From NCBI GenBank assembly GCA_030740335.1, contig JASLXL010000052.1, forward strand, positions 1 through 6,296: a DNA stretch of 6,296 bases. Direction: 5' to 3'. The DNA is from SAR202 cluster bacterium (GTDB lineage: Bacteria; Chloroflexota; Dehalococcoidia; SAR202; CAJWER01). The notes beneath the pieces are model-generated. The model was not told the DNA's origin and did not search any database. It saw nothing but the letters and a program-made list of their open reading frames with translations. Every line of letters begins with the position of its first letter. Position 1 is the first letter of the stretch. Of the stretch, positions 1 through 4,831 are shown in pieces. The position numbers and the translations under genes are program-made.

Positions 1-358
1 TGTGTAAATAGGTGCCGGTAGAGTCGTAGACGGTGACGCGGTGGAGGTGTTCGTCGGTGATGTGCAGCCTGTCGTGGCTGTCGAATGCCATGTCTGTGGG
101 CAGGCCGAAATTCTCGTCGCCCGTGCCGAAGCCTTTGCCGAATTCACCCAGGTACTCCTCGTCAAGGTTGCAGATGCCGACACGAATCGCGTCCTTGCGG
201 ACGTGGTCGCACCGGTTGAGGACGAATATGCGCCCGTCTTTGGATACCTGAAGGGCATAGGGGTTGCAGAAACCGCGGCCGTTGGATCCGTTGTTCGTCA
301 TCCCTATGGTCTTGATGTACTCGAGGGCAACGGGGGTTGTGGCGGTCCGGAGGGACAT
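1..358 (-). CDS. NHL-repeat beta-propeller protein (3' part cut by window edge)
   Basis: 119 codons are visible from an ATG at 358; the rest lies beyond the left edge. Two NHL-type blades can be read. Residues about 29-50 contain GFCNPYALQVSKDGRIFVLN, and residues about 84-118 contain FGLPTDMAFDSHDRLHITD followed by RVTVYDSTGTYL. These match the family pattern of P-x-hydrophobic, D-x-x-G/D-R-(I/L), then (V/I)xD and RV-x-V-(Y/F)-D-x-x-G. NHL propellers usually act as binding scaffolds or, in some lineages, as lyases; nothing here fixes a ligand. There is no N-terminal signal peptide. The start is supported by AGGAGA at 370-365, 6 nt before the ATG. The gene begins 28 nt after the DUF1800 stop, so it is probably the third gene of the same transcript. 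The fold is a firm call; the specific function is unknown. Confidence 0.8.
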   Translation of the reverse strand, partial: MSLRTATTPVALEYIKTIGMTNNGSNGRGFCNPYALQVSKDGRIFVLNRCDHVRKDAIRVGICNLDEEYLGEFGKGFGTGDENFGLPTDMAFDSHDRLHITDEHLHRVTVYDSTGTYLH

Positions 359-364
359 CGCGGG

Positions 365-370
365 TCTCCT
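365..370 (-). promoter_or_regulatory. Ribosome binding site of the NHL gene
   Basis: The minus strand reads AGGAGA here, 6 nt before the ATG at 358. It fixes the start in the short gap after the DUF1800 stop codon and indicates independent initiation within the operon. Confidence 0.7.
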
Positions 371-386
371 GGTTATAGGTGGAACT

Positions 387-1802
387 TCAGGCGAGTTGGA
401 ACTCTCGAGTGGCGGCGATGAGGCTGAGCAGTTCGCCGACGCGCAGCTCGGGCTCGTCGCCGCGTTCATGGGACGTCAGGTCGACATCGCCCCGGTTGGA
501 GACGTGTTCCGTCAGGGCCGAGCGTGTGCTGTCCGAGACCACGACTGGGCCTATGAGGTCAAGGCAGCGGTCCACGACCTCTGAGGGCGAAAGCCGCCCT
601 CCGTTGTCTGTTGCCAGCCGGTCGATTATGGCGCGGATGCCCGGCTTATTGACGTCGCCCAACTCGGACGCGACGAAATTGACGCGCTCAACGAGTGCGC
701 CGCTGTCGATCCACTCCTCGCCCTCGTGCCAGCCCTCGACGGTGGGGGGATTCAGGAGCCCCTGGCCCATGTAGAAGGCCTGCTGCACGACATCGCCAAT
801 ATCCAGGTTCGGGGTTTGATAGCTGCCGGCCATCCGGACAGCGCCTGTGATCAGCTCGATTGGACCCTTGACCCGCGCGAATCTGGCTGTGTCGGATTTG
901 AAGTAGTCGGAGTTGAGCAGGGTTCTTAGCACGGCCCGGATCTCATAATCCGATTCGAAGTACGCCCGAGTCATCTCGTCGATGACCTTGTTCCCCTCAT
1001 CGTCCACCTCGTCGGCGGCGAAGAACTGGAACAGCCGGGTGCACACGAAGCGCGGAGTTGCTTCATGTTTGCAGATGATCCGCACGATGTCCTCGCCATT
1101 GAGGTTGCCCGTCTCGCCGAGGAAGGTCTTCTCGCCGTTGTCGTGGTCCTCCGGACGGTAGCCGAAGTGCCAGGCTATGCGGCCATAGGGCCAGATCGAG
1201 TCTTTGTTGGCACGCATGGCCATGTATTCGGCGTTGCCCATGGTCCAGCCGGTGAAGGCTCGGGCGGCGGACTTGACGTCGTCCTCGCTGTAGTTGCCGA
1301 TGCCCATGGAGAACAGTTCCAGGAGCTCACGGCCGTAATTCTCGTTTACCGCGCCGTTGTGGTTGTCGTTGTTGTCGAGCCAGAAGATCATCGCCGGGTC
1401 TTTCGAAAGCTCGATCAGCAGATCATCGAACGCATCGAGGCCGTTTTTCCTGAACATCTCGATCTGGTTGAGGTGCGATCGCGCCTGGTTGAGTTTCGCA
1501 TAGCCGGTGGCGAAGAGTCCGTGCCAGAAGAGGACAATCTTTTCCTCAAGAGGGTTGTGGGTTGTGATCATGCGGTACATCCAGTAGGCTGCGGCGCTGT
1601 CCGGTAGTCGCAGCTCGGACTGGTCGACGTGATAGCGGGCGATCAGGTCGTCGGGCAGGTTGCCCGGGTCGCCGGGATGCAGTAATTCTTCGACTGTGGC
1701 CTCGTAGCCTTTCTCCTGATACGCCTCTAGCTCGTCTCGTGTTGCGCCGAAGCCGGCTCGTCGCAGCAAGTGGGCCATCAACGTGACGTCCTGATTACTC
1801 AT
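387..1802 (-). CDS. DUF1800 domain-containing protein
   Basis: A complete 471-aa protein of the DUF1800 family, whose members are commonly encoded beside DUF1501 proteins; no reaction is established for them. Family hallmarks are HLLRRAGFGAT at residues 11-21 and EEKIVLFWHGLFATGY at 86-101. The most conserved block follows at 142-186: an Asn-rich NENYGRELLELFSMGIG, then an ARAFTGW helix. Further on come the LNGEDIVRIIC region (234-244), RVKGPIELI (310-318) and GQGLLNPPTVEGWHEGEEWI (346-365). There is no Tat or Sec leader, since the family's N-terminal motif starts almost at residue 10, which suggests a cytoplasmic protein unless it is exported by a partner. The C-terminal 80 residues are less conserved and acidic. 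The ATG start has AAGGAG at 1812-1807, 4 nt upstream. It is the second gene of the operon, 86 nt after DUF1501 and 28 nt before the NHL gene. Confidence 0.92.
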   Translation of the reverse strand: MSNQDVTLMAHLLRRAGFGATRDELEAYQEKGYEATVEELLHPGDPGNLPDDLIARYHVDQSELRLPDSAAAYWMYRMITTHNPLEEKIVLFWHGLFATGYAKLNQARSHLNQIEMFRKNGLDAFDDLLIELSKDPAMIFWLDNNDNHNGAVNENYGRELLELFSMGIGNYSEDDVKSAARAFTGWTMGNAEYMAMRANKDSIWPYGRIAWHFGYRPEDHDNGEKTFLGETGNLNGEDIVRIICKHEATPRFVCTRLFQFFAADEVDDEGNKVIDEMTRAYFESDYEIRAVLRTLLNSDYFKSDTARFARVKGPIELITGAVRMAGSYQTPNLDIGDVVQQAFYMGQGLLNPPTVEGWHEGEEWIDSGALVERVNFVASELGDVNKPGIRAIIDRLATDNGGRLSPSEVVDRCLDLIGPVVVSDSTRSALTEHVSNRGDVDLTSHERGDEPELRVGELLSLIAATREFQLA

Positions 1803-1806
1803 GGGG

Positions 1807-1812
1807 CTCCTT
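1807..1812 (-). promoter_or_regulatory. Ribosome binding site of the DUF1800 gene
   Basis: The minus strand reads AAGGAG, 4 nt before the ATG at 1802. The spacing is slightly short but usable. It lies just downstream (in the minus direction) of the hairpin at 1819-1839. Confidence 0.7.
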
Positions 1813-1818
1813 GGGAGT

Positions 1819-1839
1819 GGGCTGACGCCACCTCAGCCC
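1819..1839 (-). repeat. Intercistronic hairpin between DUF1501 and DUF1800 genes
   Basis: A perfect inverted repeat: GGGCTGA and TCAGCCC, seven base pairs around a seven-base loop. In the transcribed (minus) direction it is not followed by a T tract, so it is not a classical intrinsic terminator. It ends six bases before the DUF1800 Shine-Dalgarno. It could therefore protect the upstream message from 3' decay, mark a processing site, or modulate initiation of DUF1800. The structure is read directly from sequence; the role is inferred. Confidence 0.5.
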
Positions 1840-1888
1840 CTGCCTTCTCTCTCCTGGGTAAGAAGACGGGGGTGAGGGTGGCACGTGG

Positions 1889-3031
1889 TCAGTTTTTAAA
1901 CAGGTCGAAGGACTCGAACTTGCCGTTCACAATGGGTGCGGCCTCGAGGTCGAGCCAATCTTCGAGCAGCGACGTGTATGTGATGCGGAAGTCGTTGTTG
2001 GCGTGCAGGTCGCCCTCGAGCTGGTCCTCGTCCTTGAGCGAGGGGTACTCTCCGTACAGCCCTCCCTTGACCTTATTGCCGATTACGAAAGCCATGCCGC
2101 CAGATCCGTGGTCGGTGCCCGAACCGTTGTCCTTGATGCGCCGTCCGAACTCTGTGAAGACGAGCATGGCGGTGTCGTCGCCCTGGTCGTGCTCGTCCAT
2201 GTCGTCGATGAAATCGCCGATGGCCGGTGCGACCTCGCTCCAGAGCTTCTCGTGGGTAGCGAGCTCGCCGGAGTGGGTATCGTAGCCGCCGTGGGAGGTG
2301 TAGAAAATGCGCGTTCCTAGATCGGCAAACATGACCTGGGCCGCGCTCTTGAGGTCGTTGGCAATAGGGTTGGAGGCGTACTCGATGGTCGAGGAGTACT
2401 TCTCGGGGCCTGTACGAAGGATGTCGGCCCCCTTCAAGGCGTCCTCACCGGTCTGGCCGAGGAAGTCCAGCACGGCGTCGCCACCGTGTTCTCCGCCATA
2501 CATCTTGGAGAAGGTCTCCAGGGCGAATTTTCTGAGGAACTCGTCCTTGATGTCGGGGAACAGGCCGTAGGTCTCCAGGTTGCCGACGGAGGCGACGGGG
2601 ACACCCCGCACGCCTAGAGCCCGCGGCAGGCCCCGACCAAAGTTGACACCGGTCAGGACGTTCTCGCTTTTCGGATCCATGTCACGAATCGCGCGACCGA
2701 GCCAGCCCTCGTTGCCGATGTCATCAGGCAACGCCGTGTGCCAGATGTCCATGGAGCGGAAGTGGGACCGGTTGGGGTTGGGGTAGCCGATGCCCTGGAT
2801 GATGGCGAGCTTGCCCTCGTCCCACAGTCTTTTGAAGGCTTCCATGCCGGGGCGCAGCCCGATGTTGTCGTCGATCTGGATGACGTTGTCCTGGGGTATG
2901 CTGACGGTCGGGCGATTGTCGTAATAGTGGCCGTTCGCGTAGGGAATGACCGTGTTGAGGGCATCGTTGCCACCTGAGAGCTGAACTACCACGAGCTTGC
3001 GGTGCCCGTTGCTACCGTTACTCGAAGCCAC
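1889..3031 (-). CDS. DUF1501 domain-containing protein
   Basis: A 380-aa protein of the DUF1501 family, related to the sulfatase/alkaline-phosphatase fold; substrates are not established. Visible motifs are KLVVVQLSGGNDALNTVIPY at residues 12-31 (the GGND motif with Asp23), PNPNRSHFRSMDIWHTA at 84-100, SHGGYDTHSG at 246-255, TEFGRR at 293-298, TDHGSGG at 306-312 and a C-terminal FRITYTSLLEDWL at 348-360. The Asp and His residues in these blocks are candidate metal or catalytic ligands by analogy with the superfamily. I chose the GTG at 3031 because AAGGAGG lies 5 nt upstream. The in-frame ATG at 3055 and TTG at 3097 lack a ribosome site, and the TTG lies at the predicted transcript start. No twin-arginine leader precedes the domain, although many family members have one. 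It is the first gene of the operon with DUF1800 and the NHL protein. Confidence 0.92.
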   Translation of the reverse strand: MASSNGSNGHRKLVVVQLSGGNDALNTVIPYANGHYYDNRPTVSIPQDNVIQIDDNIGLRPGMEAFKRLWDEGKLAIIQGIGYPNPNRSHFRSMDIWHTALPDDIGNEGWLGRAIRDMDPKSENVLTGVNFGRGLPRALGVRGVPVASVGNLETYGLFPDIKDEFLRKFALETFSKMYGGEHGGDAVLDFLGQTGEDALKGADILRTGPEKYSSTIEYASNPIANDLKSAAQVMFADLGTRIFYTSHGGYDTHSGELATHEKLWSEVAPAIGDFIDDMDEHDQGDDTAMLVFTEFGRRIKDNGSGTDHGSGGMAFVIGNKVKGGLYGEYPSLKDEDQLEGDLHANNDFRITYTSLLEDWLDLEAAPIVNGKFESFDLFKN

Positions 3032-3036
3032 TGTGA

Positions 3037-3043
3037 CCTCCTT
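3037..3043 (-). promoter_or_regulatory. Ribosome binding site that fixes the DUF1501 start
   Basis: The minus strand reads AAGGAGG, a near-perfect Shine-Dalgarno, 5 nt before the GTG at 3031. It is the strongest ribosome site in the upstream region and argues against the two earlier in-frame starts. Confidence 0.85.
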
Positions 3044-3097
3044 GGCGATCCCCATCGGGGGTTGGGGGTTGTATTGCAGAGAATAGGGAATTTGCAA

Positions 3098-3107
3098 GTA
3101 AATTTAC
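3098..3107. promoter_or_regulatory. Palindrome GTAAATTTAC over the operon -10 box
   Basis: A perfect 10-bp palindrome in an AT-rich patch that includes the predicted -10 hexamer of the minus-strand operon. A protein bound here would block the promoter, so it is a candidate repressor site. No regulator gene is nearby, and a 10-bp palindrome alone is weak evidence. Confidence 0.3.
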
Positions 3108-3129
3108 AGGAGAGCGTGAGCGGCGTCAA
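3101..3129 (-). promoter_or_regulatory. Predicted sigma70-type promoter of the DUF1501-DUF1800-NHL operon
   Basis: On the minus strand, TTGACG (3129-3124; 5 of 6 to the -35 consensus) is separated by exactly 17 nt from TAAATT (3106-3101; 4 of 6 to the -10 consensus). Transcription would begin near 3094, giving a leader of about 60 nt before the GTG start. The -10 box lies within the palindrome at 3098-3107. It is divergent from the tRNA promoter about 100 bp away. Confidence 0.5.
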
Positions 3130-3225
3130 GGTAAGCAGAGGAGTCATGGCTTAATGGCCCGTCAGCGGCTGTAACATCGGCGTGCCGAGGGAGAGCTTAT
3201 AGGTAACACAGATGGCCGATTTGCC

Positions 3226-3255
3226 TTGACACTCCTGCCTTGGCGGGCATACCAT
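3226..3255 (+). promoter_or_regulatory. Predicted sigma70-type promoter of the tRNA pair
   Basis: The -35 is a perfect TTGACA (3226-3231). Eighteen bases later TACCAT (3250-3255) matches the -10 consensus at 4 of 6, including the key first A and last T. The expected start near 3262 is only a few bases before the mature tRNA-Phe at 3265, so the 5' leader would be very short. The bases between the -10 and the start are G-rich, as in many stable-RNA promoters under growth-rate control. Confidence 0.65.
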
Positions 3256-3264
3256 AGTGGGTGC

Positions 3265-3340
<76 letters not shown>

Positions 3341-3344
3341 GCGC

Positions 3345-3357
3345 GGCCTCACAGGCC
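3345..3357 (+). repeat. Small hairpin in the tRNA-Phe/tRNA-Gly spacer
   Basis: GGCCT and AGGCC form a perfect 5-bp stem around the loop CAC. It lies between the 3' end of tRNA-Phe and the 5' end of tRNA-Gly with no T tract after it, so it is more likely a processing feature of the dicistronic precursor than a terminator. Confidence 0.4.
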
Positions 3358-3366
3358 AGGCAACGA

Positions 3367-3441
3367 CCGGGAGTAGCTCAGCGGTAGAGCACTTCCTTGC
3401 CAAGGAAGATGTCGAGGGTTCGAATCCCTTCTCCCGGTCCA
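3367..3441 (+). tRNA. tRNA-Gly (anticodon GCC), with C1:G72 first pair
   Basis: A 75-nt cloverleaf including an encoded CCA. The D arm is GCTC/GAGC with loop AGCGGTA, the anticodon stem is CTTCC/GGAAG with loop TTGCCAA (anticodon GCC), and the T arm is GAGGG/CCCTT with loop TTCGAAT (one G:U pair at the stem base). The discriminator is U, as in bacterial tRNA-Gly. The acceptor is CCGGGAG/CTCCCGG, so the first pair is C1:G72 instead of the usual G1:C72, which is an identity element for glycyl-tRNA synthetase. Bases -1 (A) and -2 (G) of the precursor could also pair with U73 and C74. Everything else is canonical, so the gene is probably functional. Confidence 0.95.
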
Positions 3442-3595
3442 GCACCATGTGTCCATCGCGTGGTGGCGGTGATCAAGGGCTTCCGTGACGTGGCGCGTTC
3501 TAGTTCATTCGATCTTCCTCAACCGGCTGACACGCCTTCCTATCCACGTTGCAATAACCAGATATCTGCTCGCGAATCGTTGCTGCCCTCAGCTC

Positions 3596-3615
3596 CGTAC
3601 GTAGGTTCACGTACG
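3596..3615. repeat. Inverted repeat CGTACGT-N6-ACGTACG
   Basis: Two perfect 7-base arms surround the six bases AGGTTC. Each arm contains the self-complementary hexamer CGTACG, so the site is both an inverted and a direct repeat. The 7-mer CGTACGT recurs at 3610-3616, 3868-3874 and 4792-4798, always outside apparent intact genes. It could be a two-half-site operator or part of a small repeat family. Confidence 0.45.
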
Positions 3616-3836
3616 TGGTGGGGCTAGTTCGCCGATGCGGATCTGTGTTTTGGGGCGCAGACTGGTCGGGCCACGGATCGGCTGCCCCTACCCCATGTTG
3701 CTCGCCACTCCATGGTATTTTCACGTCAGGGCGGTGCGACACGATTGACCAATGATTACCGTGGCTCGTTGCCCGCTATACCATGCCAACCCCTTGATCA
3801 CGCTACAATTGATGCGTTGTCGCTCGGCGTGATGAC

Positions 3837-3846
3837 GATACGTATC
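3837..3846. repeat. Palindrome GATACGTATC
   Basis: A perfect 10-bp palindrome about 74 bp before the ATG of the Cys-rich small protein, with core TACGTA shared with 3598-3603 and 3870-3875. It is a possible operator; there is no direct evidence of function. Confidence 0.3.
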
Positions 3847-3904
3847 AAGTGACGTCTATGTAGGTCTCGTACGTATGAGGTTGACGGCGGACCGGTCACA
3901 GGCC

Positions 3905-3910
3905 AGGGGG
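3905..3910 (+). promoter_or_regulatory. Possible ribosome binding site of the Cys-rich protein
   Basis: AGGGGG is one mismatch from AGGAGG and lies 9 nt before the ATG at 3920. It favours this start over the in-frame ATG at 3875, before which no comparable purine tract is seen. Confidence 0.4.
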
Positions 3911-3919
3911 TGCAGACAT

Positions 3920-4153
3920 ATGCCGTATTCGAAACGATCGGGAAACCGGGGCCGCCATCCCCGGGGATGCATGTGCGCTGGATGCACCAACAGGCGGCAG
4001 GGCAAGCCGACGGGTCATGCGGAATTTTTGCAACGCAAGGAGATCGGGAGGCGGCACCCCGCGGACTGCGAATGCGATAACTGCAAGCTTGTTCGGTCGC
4101 TGCTGGACCAGGTGGACGATTCTTCGGAAGACGATTCCCCGGACGAGGAGTGA
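3920..4153 (+). CDS. Small Cys-rich protein with two HPxxCxCxxC motifs
   Basis: A predicted 77-aa protein that I cannot assign to a named family. The N-terminal 12 residues are strongly basic. Residues 11-22 read GRHPRGCMCAGC and residues 43-55 read GRRHPADCECDNC. The shared pattern is R-H-P-x-x-C-x-C-x-x-C, 33 residues apart, and each unit is followed by a basic or hydrophobic helix-like segment. Three Cys and one His per unit suggest two small zinc-binding knuckles. The last dozen residues are almost all Asp, Glu and Ser, so the chain is basic at one end and acidic at the other. I prefer ATG 3920, with AGGGGG 9 nt upstream; the frame is open back to an ATG at 3875, which would add 15 residues and has a poorer ribosome site. 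The duplicated motif argues that it is real. Nucleic-acid binding or metal buffering are guesses. Confidence 0.6.
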   Translation: MPYSKRSGNRGRHPRGCMCAGCTNRRQGKPTGHAEFLQRKEIGRRHPADCECDNCKLVRSLLDQVDDSSEDDSPDEE

Positions 4154-4187
4154 CTGCCGTCTTGGAGGGCCAATATCACGGGAGCGA

Positions 4188-4631
4188 ATGACCGGATAGC
4201 GCTGGGGGTCGTGGGGGCGTCCGGCCGTGACGGGCGATTTAAGCTGGCGCTGGACGCCATCGACTCCGTCAGCGTACGCGCGGTGTGCGACATCGACGCC
4301 GAAGGCCTGGTCGCTGCGGCGAAGACTCTTGGGGCCGAGGAGCCGTATCTCGATTACGATGAGATGCTGGCGCGGTCGGACCTGGATGAGCTGGCCGACG
4401 AGTTCCTGCCCGATCGTTGGTGCACCTACGGCGACCTGGCGAAGTCCGAGGGGCACGGCGGCGGCGATCTATTACAGATCATCGACTTCGTTGAGGTGAT
4501 CAGGTGCGGCGAGGAGCCGGCAATAGGCGTTCACCAGTCGATGGACATGACGCTGCCAGGCCTTGGTTAGTCAGTAGTCCATCGCCGAGGGCTGGCGATG
4601 GCTTGACGTTTTTGATTCGTGGGAGTGGTAA
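4188..4631 (+). pseudogene. Remnant of a Gfo/Idh/MocA family oxidoreductase
   Basis: The remains of an NAD(P)-dependent sugar/inositol-type dehydrogenase, with both ends recognisable and the centre missing. The N-terminal Rossmann part, frame open through 4211, reads RIALGVVGASGRDGRFKLAL, then RAVCDID and a YLDYDEMLARSDLD block. It then jumps directly to a C-terminal segment: LADEFLPDRW, GHGGGDLLQIIDFVEVIRCG and MDMTLPGL. The normal family length is about 350-400 residues; here roughly 250 residues are lost in frame near 4380-4395. Other lesions: the ATG at 4188 is out of frame and meets a stop after three codons, as if one GACC unit were lost. An extra G near 4564-4568 shifts the end of the frame to a TAG at 4568-4570. 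The original frame (VSQ) reaches a TAG at 4575-4577, then continues as SIAEGWRWLDVFDSWEW to TAA at 4629-4631. It starts 34 nt after the Cys-rich gene. Confidence 0.8.
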
Positions 4632-4650
4632 ACTTGCGCCGGCTCGACCC

Positions 4651-4670
4651 TTGTATGTCGACGTATGTCG
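4651..4670 (+). repeat. Two tandem copies of NNGTATGTCG
   Basis: TTGTATGTCG is followed at once by ACGTATGTCG, a 10-bp unit matching at 8 of 10 positions. One helical turn between copies would suit cooperative binding of a regulator on one DNA face; it may also be chance slippage next to the decayed oxidoreductase. Confidence 0.35.
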
Positions 4671-4726
4671 GCGAGATACTGCCGCGGGGCGGCTGTTTGT
4701 GCCTGCCTGCAAACGCTATTACGTTG

Positions 4727-4739
4727 CTCGTCTGACGAG
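4727..4739. promoter_or_regulatory. Interrupted palindrome CTCGTC-T-GACGAG, candidate operator
   Basis: Perfect 6-bp arms around one central base, 92 bp before the GH4 start codon. Sugar-utilisation genes are often controlled by regulators that bind sites of this size, but no regulator gene is in the window, so this is only a candidate. Confidence 0.3.
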
Positions 4740-4818
4740 TACTGTCTTGCCTGTCAGAACCTTCAAACCTCTGAGTCCGTGTTAACATTTGCGTACGTTT
4801 TGGCGCCTTTGCCGCCCT

Positions 4819-4822
4819 GGAG
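4819..4822 (+). promoter_or_regulatory. Ribosome binding site of the GH4 gene
   Basis: GGAG lies 9 nt before the ATG at 4832. It is modest in strength, but no better start is nearby, and the GAGS dinucleotide-binding motif must be close to the N-terminus. Confidence 0.5.
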
Positions 4823-4831
4823 TACTCAAGA

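Larger units (their letters stand above)
3442..3919. other. Gene-free stretch after the tRNAs
   Basis: No convincing protein or RNA gene is seen in these 478 nt. The only sizeable minus-strand reading frame (3742-3500) has no recognisable domain or ribosome site. The stretch holds the inverted repeat at 3596-3615 and the palindrome GATACGTATC at 3837-3846. A bulged stem, GGGGCGCAG (3652-3660) with CTGCCCC (3682-3688), is also present. TACAAT at 3804-3809 resembles a -10 box but has no -35 at the right distance. No clear intrinsic terminator follows tRNA-Gly. The region could hold the promoter of the small protein at 3920 or an unrecognised small RNA. Confidence 0.5.
4632..4831. other. Intergenic region upstream of the GH4 gene
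   Basis: About 200 nt with no gene. It contains the near-tandem 10-bp repeat at 4651-4670, an interrupted palindrome at 4727-4739 and one CGTACGT at 4792-4798. TAACAT at 4783-4788 could be a -10 box, but only a poor -35 (TTCAAA at 4762-4767, 15-nt spacing) precedes it. I would expect the GH4 promoter here and cannot place it with confidence. Confidence 0.5.

Noticed and set aside
41..421. 126-codon plus-strand frame at the left edge
   Set aside because: Complement of the NHL propeller gene, which has blade motifs and a good ribosome site on the minus strand.
1065..1607. 180-codon plus-strand frame opposite the DUF1800 gene
   Set aside because: It is the complement of a clear DUF1800 coding region, with Val-rich repetitive composition typical of a shadow frame.
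3418..3441. tRNA-Gly 3' end as an integrase attachment site
   Set aside because: I found no second copy of this 3' end elsewhere in the window and no integrase gene, so there is no support beyond location.
3442..3500. Intrinsic terminator after tRNA-Gly
   Set aside because: Only a weak CACCA/TGGTG pairing is seen and there is no T tract.
3500..3742. 80-codon minus-strand reading frame after the tRNAs
   Set aside because: No recognisable domain, biased composition (Pro, Arg, Asp), no clear ribosome site, and it covers the palindromic noncoding stretch.
3596..3875. CRISPR-like array from the recurring CGTACGT units
   Set aside because: Repeats are only 7 bases, irregularly spaced and self-palindromic, with no cas genes.
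4211..4570. Annotating the oxidoreductase remnant as an intact 119-aa gene
   Set aside because: The frame lacks the full nucleotide-binding start and the whole central catalytic domain, and coding resemblance continues out of frame past its stop.
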